Below, one piece after another: positions 37,001 to 48,200 of a stretch of 64,000 nucleotides of DNA. Location: contig RCAB01000253.1 in NCBI GenBank assembly GCA_003640385.1, positions 27,434-91,433 of the forward strand. The letters are read 5' to 3'. The notes beneath the pieces were generated by a model. That model was not told where the DNA came from and made no database searches. It worked only from the letters and a program-made list of their open reading frames with translations. A program made the position numbers and the translations under genes. Within the stretch, counting starts at the first letter, position 1; every line of letters begins with the position of its first letter. This stretch comes from Setaria digitata. Taxonomy: Eukaryota > Nematoda > Chromadorea > Rhabditida > Setariidae.

Positions 37001-40000
37001 ATTGAAATGGAGATAAATAAATGGATGCGTAAATAAATACCTTACGGCATTGTCCGTGATGCTTTGGCTTTTAAAATTTAGTAATGAATTGTCATAGCAT
37101 GATAAACAAGGGATTGAAGGGATCTTCGAGTCCACCCATTCAGCACATTTAGGGAAATTATTCTAGCTTTCAGTACACTTCCTGTGAAATTATTCTAGCT
37201 TTCAGTACACTTTCTGTATTTTTGCCTTTTCCAGGTTAATTGTTGCAAGAATATTCATTCAAATTGCCTATTTCACTCATCAGGTCAATATATACTGCAG
37301 CTGTGTTAAGCAGAGTGATGAAATGAGCTATTTGTCGTTTCTTCTAAATTGCAAATGAAACGAATACTTTGTTGTTTGTTTAGTAAAAACAAGAAGTCTT
37401 TTATGTTCTTGGGGATGTTAGCAGAAGTTGACTAATAGTGTGCCAAACGATATCGCCCTCTTCCCATTTATTAATTTAAAATAAATGGGAAAAGGTGGCG
37501 AAGTGAGAAATTGTGATTAGGATTTCGTTCATCACTTTGAATGATGTTAACCGTATCCCTTTTTGCCTTTTCCCAGCTCTTCAATTGATGCCTAGTTATA
37601 AAAACATCTGCGTCATCCTTTTCTCCAATATGTTCACAAAGTAGCTATTCTTTTAATTTCACTGAACAAATTAGTAAAGCCTTTGAAATCCAGCTTCAAC
37701 TTCCGGTCATTTCGACATGCAACACCACAGAGAAGCTATGATTTTGTAATTTCTAAACGTCTGTTAATTGAATTGTGTCTTTCCAAGCTAAAAGCTTTTT
37801 TCGAGTATTGTTGGGGAAATAGGAAAGCATTGGAGTGGATCAAAGTTTCAACCAGCTGGCTGAATAGAGTAAAATCATTCTGTCAGCTTTTCTGAAACTT
37901 CACTTTTTAGCGATCCTGATTATCAAATAGTGAAAATTATGACTGTATTAGGCTGAACAAGAGTGCCACATACAGTAGATAAGTGAAAAAGACATAAATA
38001 GACATGAAACTGGAAAAGTAATTCAAATTGAAGTCAAGAAAGTAGCGAAACGAGAACTAAGGATTCATCTGATAGACCTTCAGCAAGTGAGGAAAGTACA
38101 GTAATGGCTATGCAGCTGTTCATCAATAAAATAAATGATGCTGCTGAATGGTTTGTGAAATAATTCTATAATTTCGACTAATTTCTCTTTTTATGCCAGT
38201 GGCCTCACATTGGAGGATTACTTTGCTTCTCCTGTGCTCCACTCTTTCATCCTTTCATTCATTTCCAATAAAGTCAGCTGTTTTTTGTTTAAACTTTCAC
38301 TTCCCTCTATGTCATCAAGTCTTCTATTTACTAATGTTAACAGAATACTCACGCTTCAGTACTCAATATAAAAACACATCGTATTGAAATTAGGCCCTAA
38401 ATACACCTGTTCATTAATGCGAATGTTGAATGTTGAATTCCTGATGCATCACAGATGAAGTCAAATAAATTTTTTCCTGTAGCCACCTTTCTAGGAAATG
38501 GCATTTTTTACAGATTATTGGAAACCTTCTTCCTCCTATCAAACCTAGTCATTACACTGATATGTGATAATTACAGGTTTTGTTAGTGCGCGACGAATAT
38601 GGCCTAGCAAGTGTAATAGATTGTGTGAAGTTGACCAAAATCACTGATACGACATTCATTTATTAAATAGAATGGCTTTGTGCTATCCGTACCGAAGCAA
38701 ATACACTGAAAGCAGCGTATATAGAGATTTTTTTTTTTGGAGAGTAGACAAAAATTAGGCACTCTACAAACGAGTGGAAGGTATTTTCGAAGCAATTCAA
38801 AGTGAGATCTTCTAAGAATGTTAAGAAACAAGTATAATTTGCAGTGTGAAAGAGACAATGATATCGAAGAGGTTGATGAGATGAAAGGGAACGTGGGGAA
38901 AAATTGAAATCTGACACCGCAACTAAGGGATTTGAGGCGACGAATTGGAAAACGAAGAATTCATGAATCGAAGGACAAAAATGGCTCAAGACTTGGCTTA
39001 TATAGTGCGAAATTGCTTGCTTCTCTTTAGTCTATGAAAAGGAAATAAGCATTTTTCATCACTATCCATTTATATTTGTTTTTATCCCCAACCTTCTTCA
39101 TCTCTCTCTTACTTACTTTTTTCTGTTTTTCTATGCGTCTCTGTTTATTCTTCTGAGAGCCTATTCTTGGTCTCTCTAGGCTTCAGTTTCATATTTCGAT
39201 CTGAAATTTAGAAGAGAAAGAATAAGTTTGTAAAGTTCATCATCCTAAAATAGGGTTAAAGTGAATTGGAAGGAGAAAAAGAGAGAGAGAGAGAAAAAAA
39301 AAGGATTCTTAAAAGGAAACAAGCTGAACTTTTCAAAAAGACAGTTCTGATTGCTGTCAGTACGCAAGTTTAACTGTCGAGAAAAAAGATCTCGAAGCGA
39401 ACATATTGAATTATTTTCCAGAACAAAATGTAAAGTATAGAGAAATTTGGTTTTCCCATTATATCCTTTTCATACCTAAAATTTTTTAATGAGTTTGGTA
39501 GAGAAATAATATTTTCTGGGACTCATACTTTCTTGAAATGACGCATGGCTCATTTTTTTTTAATTATCGCATTATGATATTTGGTTTACATACTGTTCCT
39601 CTACCTAGCTTATTAATGAGAGCAAACTACAATTTTGATTTCGAGCATTTTCTTTTGCTTTGATTCCTCTTGAAACAGTGGACTACTGCAATCTTCAGTT
39701 ATGCTTCAGCATAGAACAATATTCCAGAATAAAGTAGAGCATAGCTTGTCTGTCGTGTTCAAAGTGTTGTTTTATTTCAGTGTTTGCCATCTGATGAATG
39801 GACATACGGAACACCGGAGTGGCGAATGGGATCGACAGGAGTTGTATCGTTCAACGATGCAAGCACTGGAAGGACGATGTTCTACACGATCCAATCTTGC
39901 CAAGGAATTCGAAATACAGATACGGGAATTTACCGCTACAGTATGTATAGCTCCTATTTCTGGAACTGAAAGACCTAGTTCTTCACTGGATCATATCTGT

Positions 40001-43000
40001 AAATTTGTTTCTTCCCGTGGTGTGCGCAACTAATTGAATGTAATTGTTAACCGGTTTAAACTTTACTGTTTGCCGCAAATTAATTCTAAATTTACTGGTT
40101 TGATATATGAGCTTTTGATCTGTTGAAGGGACAAGTTTTGGGTGTGCAGCTATGATTCCATGAAATTCTTGTCTAGTGAGAACAAGTTTTGTCAATGATA
40201 ATGATGGAGGCAAAGTAAAGAGGCTAAGTAAAACGAGAAGAAAGAAAAGCTTAATAGTTTTGGATAACAAACAGTCTTTGAATTCTTGAAGCGCCACAAT
40301 TTTTGTAAATAATATAAAATATAAAGATTCTTCTACGTGTGAAAGTTCTACAATTAGTGATCGAAAGATATCTACTGTCATCAGTAAGGTTCGTTGAGAA
40401 TATCATAAAAACTGCTCATTCAAAGTAATCATTTAATAGTAGTCATTTCATAAGTTAAATTATTCTGTCGAAAAGTAAAATATCCAATTATAATTATAGT
40501 TGGAATGTCATTTGATTGATATTCTTCGAAAACGACTTGAAGAACTGAACGAACCGGATCGCTTGCTTATTTCAAGGCTTAACAGGGTTCGTTATATTAT
40601 TTTATCTTCCTATTTTGCCACCTTTTCCATAACAGCAAACAATAAGATTGGCAAAATTTTAAGTGGAGACAATGAATGACTAGAAAATTTTGAAATTTAG
40701 GATTTGATAATGCATATTCTAGTAGGTAGGGAATTTTTTCTCTTACCCACTGTATCAAACAAAGAGAACTACTTAGCGTAGCAGTTGCAGCATGAAATCG
40801 CATATAAATGAATGCATTCTTTGGAAATAAGCTAGCTTGCTTGAATAAATAGACTAGAAACTTATAATTTATTGGGAGAAGAAGACATTACTATTCATTT
40901 TAAAGTTTTGCTTCCAAAAATAAAAATAATTTCCTGTTTTCAACATGCATATTAAATTACTTTACAGTTTGGTTCTGTTTTATTAATAAGGTCGGAATCA
41001 CTAATACTTTCCATCTATCAGTGCAACGTGTTCTTCTTGCACATGAACATATTAGGTTTTTCCAAAGATGTTGAAAGCTCTGCTACGGAACACTTAATTT
41101 GTTACTGGTGAGGCTGTCAGTAGCATAGAATTCATTAATTAATTTTCACGCACTGCAATTTCAATTTCAGTATTTGAAATGTGATAGTGTAATTTCTCAT
41201 TACTTCTCTTGCAGAAAATTTGATTGAAATAAGAGAACTTTTGAAAGTAGGAGAGTAGACTTCTTAAATAAAAAACGTAATGAGGTCTGTGTTGTTCTTC
41301 ACGATTGAACCATATCAAAAAAGGAACAGCATGAAGCATTGCAGAACTTCAAATTTCCAGGCGTTGTGCGAGCTAGGAGACAGTAAATCGTCAGTACTAA
41401 GTCGACCGCTTTACCACATGCTTTCTCCCACTAGACCAGCACATCGAGTGTGGACAATGTGCACAAAAGATCCTGAACGGTTATTTATCGTTGTTTATTT
41501 TATTAACAAATAGCTTCCGCTGTTAATTTAAATTCGACTTCTCGACATATAACAGATTATAAATTCATTCATTGATCTTTTCAGCTTAAAAAATTTGGTT
41601 TCCGAAGTTTGCCATATGGCCAACATTGCATACGAAAATAGAGACGTGAGCTGTTTTGAATTCCAAAGGCTTTACTGCTGTTTTAATGTTTTGCTAGGGA
41701 AAGTTTTTCGAAATATTTCTGGAAATAGAAAAGCAAAAAAAAAAGAAAGAAAATTGATCTTACTGGAAAAAAAAATTAAGCAACGGAATTTACTTGCAAA
41801 TTTATTTGAAAGTTTGTTTTTTTAGGAACAAAATTCGTGTCAAGTAAAATTTAGTGCTGTACTACCATCGGCATGGAGTGCCGCTGATTGCGCTAAATAT
41901 TTGATTGAAAAGCAAGAAGTAGTAGAAGATATGTTATTTGAACGACGAGCACAACATTTGGGCAGTTATCGTAGCATGAAAAATGGGTATTTCATTTCTC
42001 ACCTGGGTTTTAGTTGTAGTGATTTTTAGTTACTTAATTTTTTTCAAATTATCATGGCTCAAATCTATATAATAATAAATTTGGATCTGTTATTTAGATA
42101 TAATTCTTTAGTTTTTCACTGATGAAATCGGCATCTTTTACGATCCAACGGTCAACATCTTCACTTCCAACTCTTATTTCATCGAATGCTGCTACAAACG
42201 ATCTGCGAAATAACTCATCAATTAATTCAAGACCATTCAGTGAATTAACTAAAGAAAAATCGGTTTCTGACAAAAAAAAGTCAGATAATCAACTGTCTAC
42301 GGAAGATAATAGAATGCAGATACCGCTTGAACCTAGTGTTTTTGTAAGTTTTTGATTTATGGAAATTTTCAACCATACAGTTTTCGTGCGTATAGTTAAG
42401 TGTTCTACGGAAGTGTGCTTCATTTGTTATTCTATTATAATCTTGTCCTCTTGGGTCTTTTTTTTTTTTAATTTCAGGTTCGTGAAATGGGACGGCAGTC
42501 ATTTAGAGAATCGTCTCTTACTGATGAGTCAGATTCAGCTTGCGCCTTGAAGGAAGAGACTTTTAAGTAACGGACATTTGTTAATTAATATTTTCTTTAA
42601 TTTACTTTCTTCTTAGACATTTTTGTCCATCCATTTTACTCATACTGGGCTTGCTAAAGCTGCAGATCAAGATGAAACTTTGACATTTTTTGACGTAACA
42701 TTGATTTTTGTTAATAGTTTGCGAAATTTTTAGTTCAACAAGTCCTTCGGCAACGTCGTCCATCCCTGTGTACCAGACAGACAGCTCCTATGATAGTCGT
42801 GACGTTGGTCTTATCACTGCTTTTTATCCAATTTTCTTTGATAATTAGTAGTAGTGAATGTATTCGTCAAAATTTTAAAATTTTGTAAGGCAATAACACT
42901 GCTAATATTTTGTAAGAAAGAGAAAAAATTGTGATTTAGGACATTGCTTTTCGGTTGACCCTCTCATTAACTAAATTTTAATCCCTCTTAACTCCAAATC

Positions 43001-45241
43001 ACTTCTCCTGCTTTTCTTTTCAGCTGCAAGCTCCACTGTGCGAACAACAGACGACATCCAGCTGTAACCCATCAACATCAACCACCGCTGCATCAGGAAA
43101 TTTGTCAGTGGAACCAAATTTTATGCGTTTCGGTGAACGGTTATTTTCACGGCCGATTGATATTATTTCTTTACCCAATATTTTTAGCAAAAAACAGTTG
43201 CTCGCTGTCTCAGACAGTTGCGGAGGTAATTTTTCGGAAATTTCTTGTTCTTTTAATGTATTTCGTTTGGCTGATTAATTTTGACCATTTCTAGAAAGAC
43301 GTGTCTTGATACTGCCTCATCGCTGTTATTTTTTCTTCTCGATCTCTCGCTTCACTTATTGTCGGCTTGATTTCCTGATATCTCCATGTGTATTTTTTTT
43401 TTTCACTGTATCTGATTTTACTGAATTCTATGGTTTCTGGTTTTTGAAATTAGTTTTTTTTTTTCAGGTGTATATATAGTAACTTGTCAGGGTGAAGTAT
43501 TGCAACATCTGCCAACACGTGATAGTTCCGCATCGTCATTAACTATCGATCCGACAAGCTGGCGTCTTCTTGTTAGTGTAATGCATAGCAAAGGTCGAAG
43601 CATCCATGCATTCGATATCACAAATCGTTTCAGAAAAGTGGAGGTAAATTCTTTTTTTTTTGCTAGCACTATATATATTTGTATTTGTATTTATGGAAAA
43701 TGAACGGGTTCTGTTTTTTCTAGAAATAAGTCACGATATATACATGTGAAGAGGTTTCTGGATATTTTAAGCCCGAAGTTATCATTTCTTACTGGGTCTT
43801 CCCTAAAGTAAATAATCGTACATATATTGCTGATACTGTATTATAAATTCAATTTTTCTTACTTATCAGGTAATTCCATGTCCCAAGGAGCCAAAAATTG
43901 AATTAAGCAGAACGCGATGGATAACGGTGAGCCCACGTGGTGAATTATTTGCAGTTTCTGGAGATAACCATCGATCAGCAATATGGATGTATAATCAGTC
44001 AAGGAAGGTAATTCTTTTCACGGTATTTTTTTTTTCAGTCCAATTAAACAATCTTTGCAGTCGTTAATTTATCAATTCAGCCTCGAAACAATGCATTTAC
44101 TGGTAGTGCATCCTTTCTATCCACTTTAGAATCAAATGCGGCTACTTTTAATTTTCTTCTTAGGGATGGAAGATCCTGAAGGAGTCAAGGAAAACTCGAT
44201 ACCAGTACCTCCGAGTGGCTGAAGATCAAGCTGAATACAAGTTTGTTTTCAGGTTTTCTTTGAAGAAACCTAAATTTGCAGAATTTCCAAGTCATGAGTC
44301 GAAAATCATTTAAGTTCTTGACATGAAACTAATTGCCTCACGAAAGAAGTTGCTATATTGTATCTAATCTCACTTTCCACTTTTTAAATAGTAATATTAA
44401 AATTGCAAAAAAAAAAAAAAAAACCGTTTTCAGAGCGGTGGTGCTGCTAACGTGTGATGCAGCGCAGAACCGTATATTACTGTTCGTAGCAGATCATACA
44501 GGTACATTAATCAACGAATATGACTTAACGAAAACATACAGACTCGATGAATACATAAAAAATCCGGCTAGTGCTGTTGTTGATTCAGTAAGTCAGTATG
44601 TATACTTGTTTGTACGATAACAGAACTTTGCACATCAGTAATTAAAAACGTACTGTTTGGTTTTAGTTGAATTTTGCCTCGTGAACCTTTGAAAATTTTG
44701 TTTCATGAAATCAAATTCCAGTTTGGGAATCTGTTAGTTCTTGACTATGCCACTGGTCGTTTATGGGCTCTGCTGGGAAATGCAAAAGGGATGCGGCGAA
44801 TACAGGAAATTTTTATTCCTACTCCACTAGGCCCCCAAGAAGCTCTTGGACTTGTTGCACATGTAAGTTCATCTTCTTCCCAAATCTCACTTAAAAATTT
44901 TGTTTAGTCGTTCAACTTTTCACTTGTAAGTTTTTTGTGAAGGTAGTTCAATCAATTGTTTAGGATTTTTAGGTTTAAGTTTATTGTTAACGTACTGAAG
45001 CTATTCCTCAGCAGCAAGATTGTTTAGCAATTTTGAAAAGTAATACATATAGTTCTTGCTTAATTTTCAGGATGATTGGATCTACATGACCTGCTTTGCT
45101 CGTCACGAAGTTATTTGCTTAAGGTATTTGGTAAATGGAATGCTAACACCGTCATGCTGTACTTTGACATCGGAAACACCAAAGTCAGATAGAAGAGCTA
45201 TTTCGCTACCAAGACCTACGAAGAAACCAAACCAGATCTGA
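28005..45241 (+). CDS. B-box-like zinc finger / NHL-like propeller protein (TRIM-NHL-like), 16 exons
   Basis: Exons: 28005-28231, 39781-39940, 40500-40586, 41361-41479, 41585-41645, 41826-41986, 42112-42343, 42478-42566, 42734-42803, 43024-43225, 43468-43643, 43870-44007, 44164-44240, 44434-44587, 44722-44862, 45071-45241; every junction keeps phase and gives 754 aa. The N-terminus has a Thr run from a CAA-type repeat, then paired Cys (CQDC), CRDC, LCSVC and HTEH, the ligand order of a B-box-like zinc finger split over exons 1 and 2. Helical charged segments follow (residues 80-270), then a Ser-rich linker. From about 400 on, repeated strands such as [38 protein letters not shown] and [15 protein letters not shown] suggest a six-bladed NHL-type propeller. 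TRIM-NHL proteins are ubiquitin ligases or RNA-binding regulators; no RING is seen here, so function is open. Intron 1 contains a complete gene on the other strand. Confidence 0.8.
28945..33378 (-). CDS. ACC-like Cys-loop ligand-gated chloride channel subunit, complete
   Basis: Pentameric neurotransmitter-gated channel subunit of the plasma membrane, most like the nematode acetylcholine-gated chloride (ACC) group. Exons in transcript order: 33141-33378, 32159-32232, 31670-31813, 31276-31464, 30765-30897, 30382-30430, 30036-30171, 29684-29750, 29405-29574, 28945-29130; all phases agree, 461 aa. Signal peptide at about 1-31 (a second in-frame Met at 19 is followed by a good hydrophobic core). 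The extracellular domain has NIWIPDSFF. The Cys-loop is C189 to C203 with 13 residues between, and a second pair C253/C264 is typical of GluCl/GlyR/ACC types. TM1 is near 277-300, TM2 near 307-325 ([15 protein letters not shown]), TM3 at 345-363, a short basic loop, and TM4 at 431-453. STAGR stands where PAR is usual in anion channels. The gene lies wholly in intron 1 of the + strand gene. The ligand is inferred. Confidence 0.93.
33408..33453. repeat. 23-bp perfect tandem repeat, two copies
   Basis: Bases 33408-33430 and 33431-33453 are identical (a poly-A start followed by TGACTAATTTTATTGT). They lie about 30 bases upstream of the channel gene's start codon and are followed by a longer A-run. 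Confidence 0.9.
34636..34659. repeat. Perfect 11-bp inverted repeat with 2-base spacer
   Basis: TAAGTGTACGT (34636-34646) is exactly complementary to 34649-34659. The near-palindrome lies 1.3 kb upstream of the channel gene's start. It could bind a dimeric factor; no role is shown. Confidence 0.8.
37154..37217. repeat. 32-bp tandem repeat, two copies
   Basis: Bases 37154-37185 and 37186-37217 differ at a single position (CTTCCTGT against CTTTCTGT). This is a simple intronic duplication. Confidence 0.9.
37455..37500. repeat. Imperfect stem-loop with a 12-bp perfect core
   Basis: TTCCCATTTATT (37461-37472) pairs exactly with 37480-37491 across a 7-base loop. The outer CGCC and GGCG also pair, with mismatches between. 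It is short for an miRNA precursor. Confidence 0.6.
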
Positions 45242-48200
45242 CCGTGGCGACAGAAACTTTTTTCTTTCTGGCGTCTTTTGATTATTTAGGCTCATGAAAA
45301 CAAGCGGGCAATTCCTTTCGAAAGCTATTTGAATTTAGATCTAGCTGCACCAGAAAAGATCTTCCTTCATAGATAAATTTTCCTTATGTGCTTTCCTACT
45401 TTCGGCTTCATTTTTTAGTCCCAAAGAAATTAGGAAACGAAGTTGAGGAAATAAATCCTCGATCTTCCGTTTCTGAACTTTTTTTTAAAATGTTTCATCT
45501 ACGAAAATTTACCACTTGTGAATTCATGTAGTCTTATAAAATACTGCACATAGCTGAGGCTGTAAATATTTTTATTTTAATAATTCTACCTGAATCTTTC
45601 AAAGAAAAGACAAAAAATCAGGATCTTTGATTTGTTAACAATTTCCATAATAAAGTATCTCGACACTCCTGAATCCAAAAAAAAAAAAAAAAAAATGCAA
45701 TTGTTACATTTGAAACAATTTTTGTTATACTGTGCTTTAAGACTGGATTGTCTCCATCGTTTTAATTTGTGCTCAGCTTTTAATATTGTCTTTTTTTTTT
45801 TTGTAATTAATTATGTCTGTTTGATTCAGAACAATTGTTGATTCCGGAAAATGATTTGCTAGTCCATATGCCACTTCTCTCAGATGTCTTTTATTCATAT
45901 GCAATGCTAGTGTTCTTAAGGCGCTACTTAGATCCTTCGTGCCTTTCTGTTTGTTGTTTCGGTATTATATTATTTATTACTGTTACTACTGATGTCTTTG
46001 AGCTTATTTTCACCTTCTTTTTACACAAGCTTTTGCTTTTTCAATACGAATTTATTGAGACATTTTACAGAAACTTTTCTCAATGTGAAATATCATGTCA
46101 TTCGAAAATTTCCAAATTTCACAAGACCTCAGGCTAAATATCGATCATAGAAACAGAAATCATCGTTCTCAAAGAGAGCATTTACTGGTCCCTTTCTCTC
46201 AGGTTTATAATTTCTCCATCTTTCCTTCACCAGTTTCATGCTATGATTCGAATGGTGTTAATTTTGTTCTTTTTTCGTGTCTGCATCAAAAAGTACTCCA
46301 TAATTTTGGTATTTCAGTCTCTCGAAATTTTTTACGACTTTGATAAGCATTATCTATTATTAACTATCGGAAAGATCATCATCTTATCTCAGAGTAATTT
46401 TTGCCTTCATTTCTTTTCTTTTTTTGTTATCATTAATTTCTCTCTTTTTTAATTTACATACTGTTGCTTATGAAGGATTAAGATAAGTCTGATTTTTTCT
46501 TTCTAAGTATACTAACTCAGTCACACTTAGATAGAAATATCTTTGTCATCCTTTGTAGCAAGAAAAAAAAAAAAAAAAAAAGAAAATGATTGCGGAATAC
46601 TTCTGAATTAGCAGAGGGAGGGGAGGGGTGGGGGGGTTGAACTTTGCATAAGAATGTGTAACCGAAATTAGGATTCCGTTTTTAAGAAAGCTCTCAGCAT
46701 TTGAGCTTCCTGCTCCTCCTCTATTCTTTCTCTTCTTCATCCTGTTTCTTACTTACTTTTCCCTCTTCTTCCTCCTTATATATGTCACTTATTTTTTTAC
46801 TCTTTCTCAACAACTATTTTGTTGAAAAAAAAAAAAGAGATGATCGTGTCTTTGGCGTTGAAATTCTCGATTTAGAGGGAGTTATGTTTGTATTCGTGAT
46901 CTTTTCATAAAATGCCGCAAACTTCTTTTTTTGCTTCAGCAGCAATATGACTGGAAAAAGGAGCAATATGAGGAGAGCAGGGATATCATTCCTTATCATA
47001 TCATCATTTCCACTAGTTCTCTTTGTAAAAATTGGGCAAACTTCTTCAGTAACATTGATGACATCTGTGCTACTGTATGAGTGATATATATGTCAGGTCA
47101 CACTGTATATGTAAAGTGTTCAAGTAGCGATCCAAATTATTTCAGAATGTCTTTGATATAATTTACAAATTTTCTTGTTTAAGCTTGCATTCCTCCATAA
47201 ACAAGGGAGCTAGCTAGATCAATTTGCAGGAGAAGAGATAGTGTCGCAATTGATATAGTATATAATAAAAATCACTCAGTATTTTATATCTTTCCGTCGA
47301 TCTGTGATTTTCACCTTAATTTTATCAATAATTTGTATCGTTTGCAAACTGCTACGGACTCTGTTAACACAACTTACAAATATCACTGAATTGTTTACCC
47401 TTGAGATTTTCTGGAAATAGCCTGGAATTACCGCATGGAAATGATATGAATAAAGCATAGCACTTACTGTTGACACGATAATTTCTATCATCATTTGCAA
47501 CGGAACATTCCTTCCATTCACTATCATAAAATTAGCAAGTAACGGGAATTTTGTTGGTCTTCAAACGGAAAAAATACCCTTTTTCTTTTCTTCCAGCTTC
47601 CCTTTTGCTCTTTTTTTTCATGGTTTGTTATAACTATAAAAGGAAATATAATAATACATTGGAATATCAAATTATTTTAAGCCTAATGAATGAATGGATT
47701 GTAAGCAAACAATGACAAACAGGTAAAAAAGAAGTTTGATTTGGCTAAGTTTTTTTGTTAAATTCGTCATAAATGAAGAGAAACTTTTGTTCTGTGCGGC
47801 GTATATTCAATATACTAATGGTGGAACAATATATATTGAGAAATCCGCAATCTATCTATCTGTTTCGGAATTTTGAGGAAAAGAATTTTTAGGGAAGCAT
47901 AAGAGGATTTTTTTTCAAGTTGAAGTTATGAAATGTGAACTTCACTAGTCGGATTTTCTGATTTTACTTTTTCGTTTTCCAACTTTCCTGCATTTATTGT
48001 CTCTTTTTCTAATTTCTCCTTCTTTTTTTTTTTTTTAATTCGTTAATTTCACTTATAAGAAGTGTTTCAAGTTAATATCAATGTAGCATCAATTTTTTTT
48101 TATCACCCATTAAAGGGCTCTATAATACAGCTCAGGCTCAACTTCTCCAAATTTCAAACAAATTCCAATTCTAATTCTCTTTCACGAAGCAGCTAGGAGT

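Larger units (their letters stand above)
33379..39780. other. Rest of the host gene's first intron, upstream of the channel gene
   Basis: AT-rich intron DNA without recognised exons; exon 1 and exon 2 of the host fit in phase without anything between. It should include the promoter of the nested channel. It contains a 23-bp tandem repeat at 33408-33453, hairpins at 34636-34659 and 37455-37500, an 11-G run at 36656-36666 and a 32-bp tandem repeat at 37154-37217. A 108-codon minus-strand frame at 38663-38989 has no recognisable features. Confidence 0.5.

Noticed and set aside
38663..38989. 108-codon minus-strand frame in the host intron
   Set aside because: Includes a poly-T-derived Lys run and overlaps a second open frame of similar length. 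No recognisable motif or splice partner; kept only as a remote possibility.
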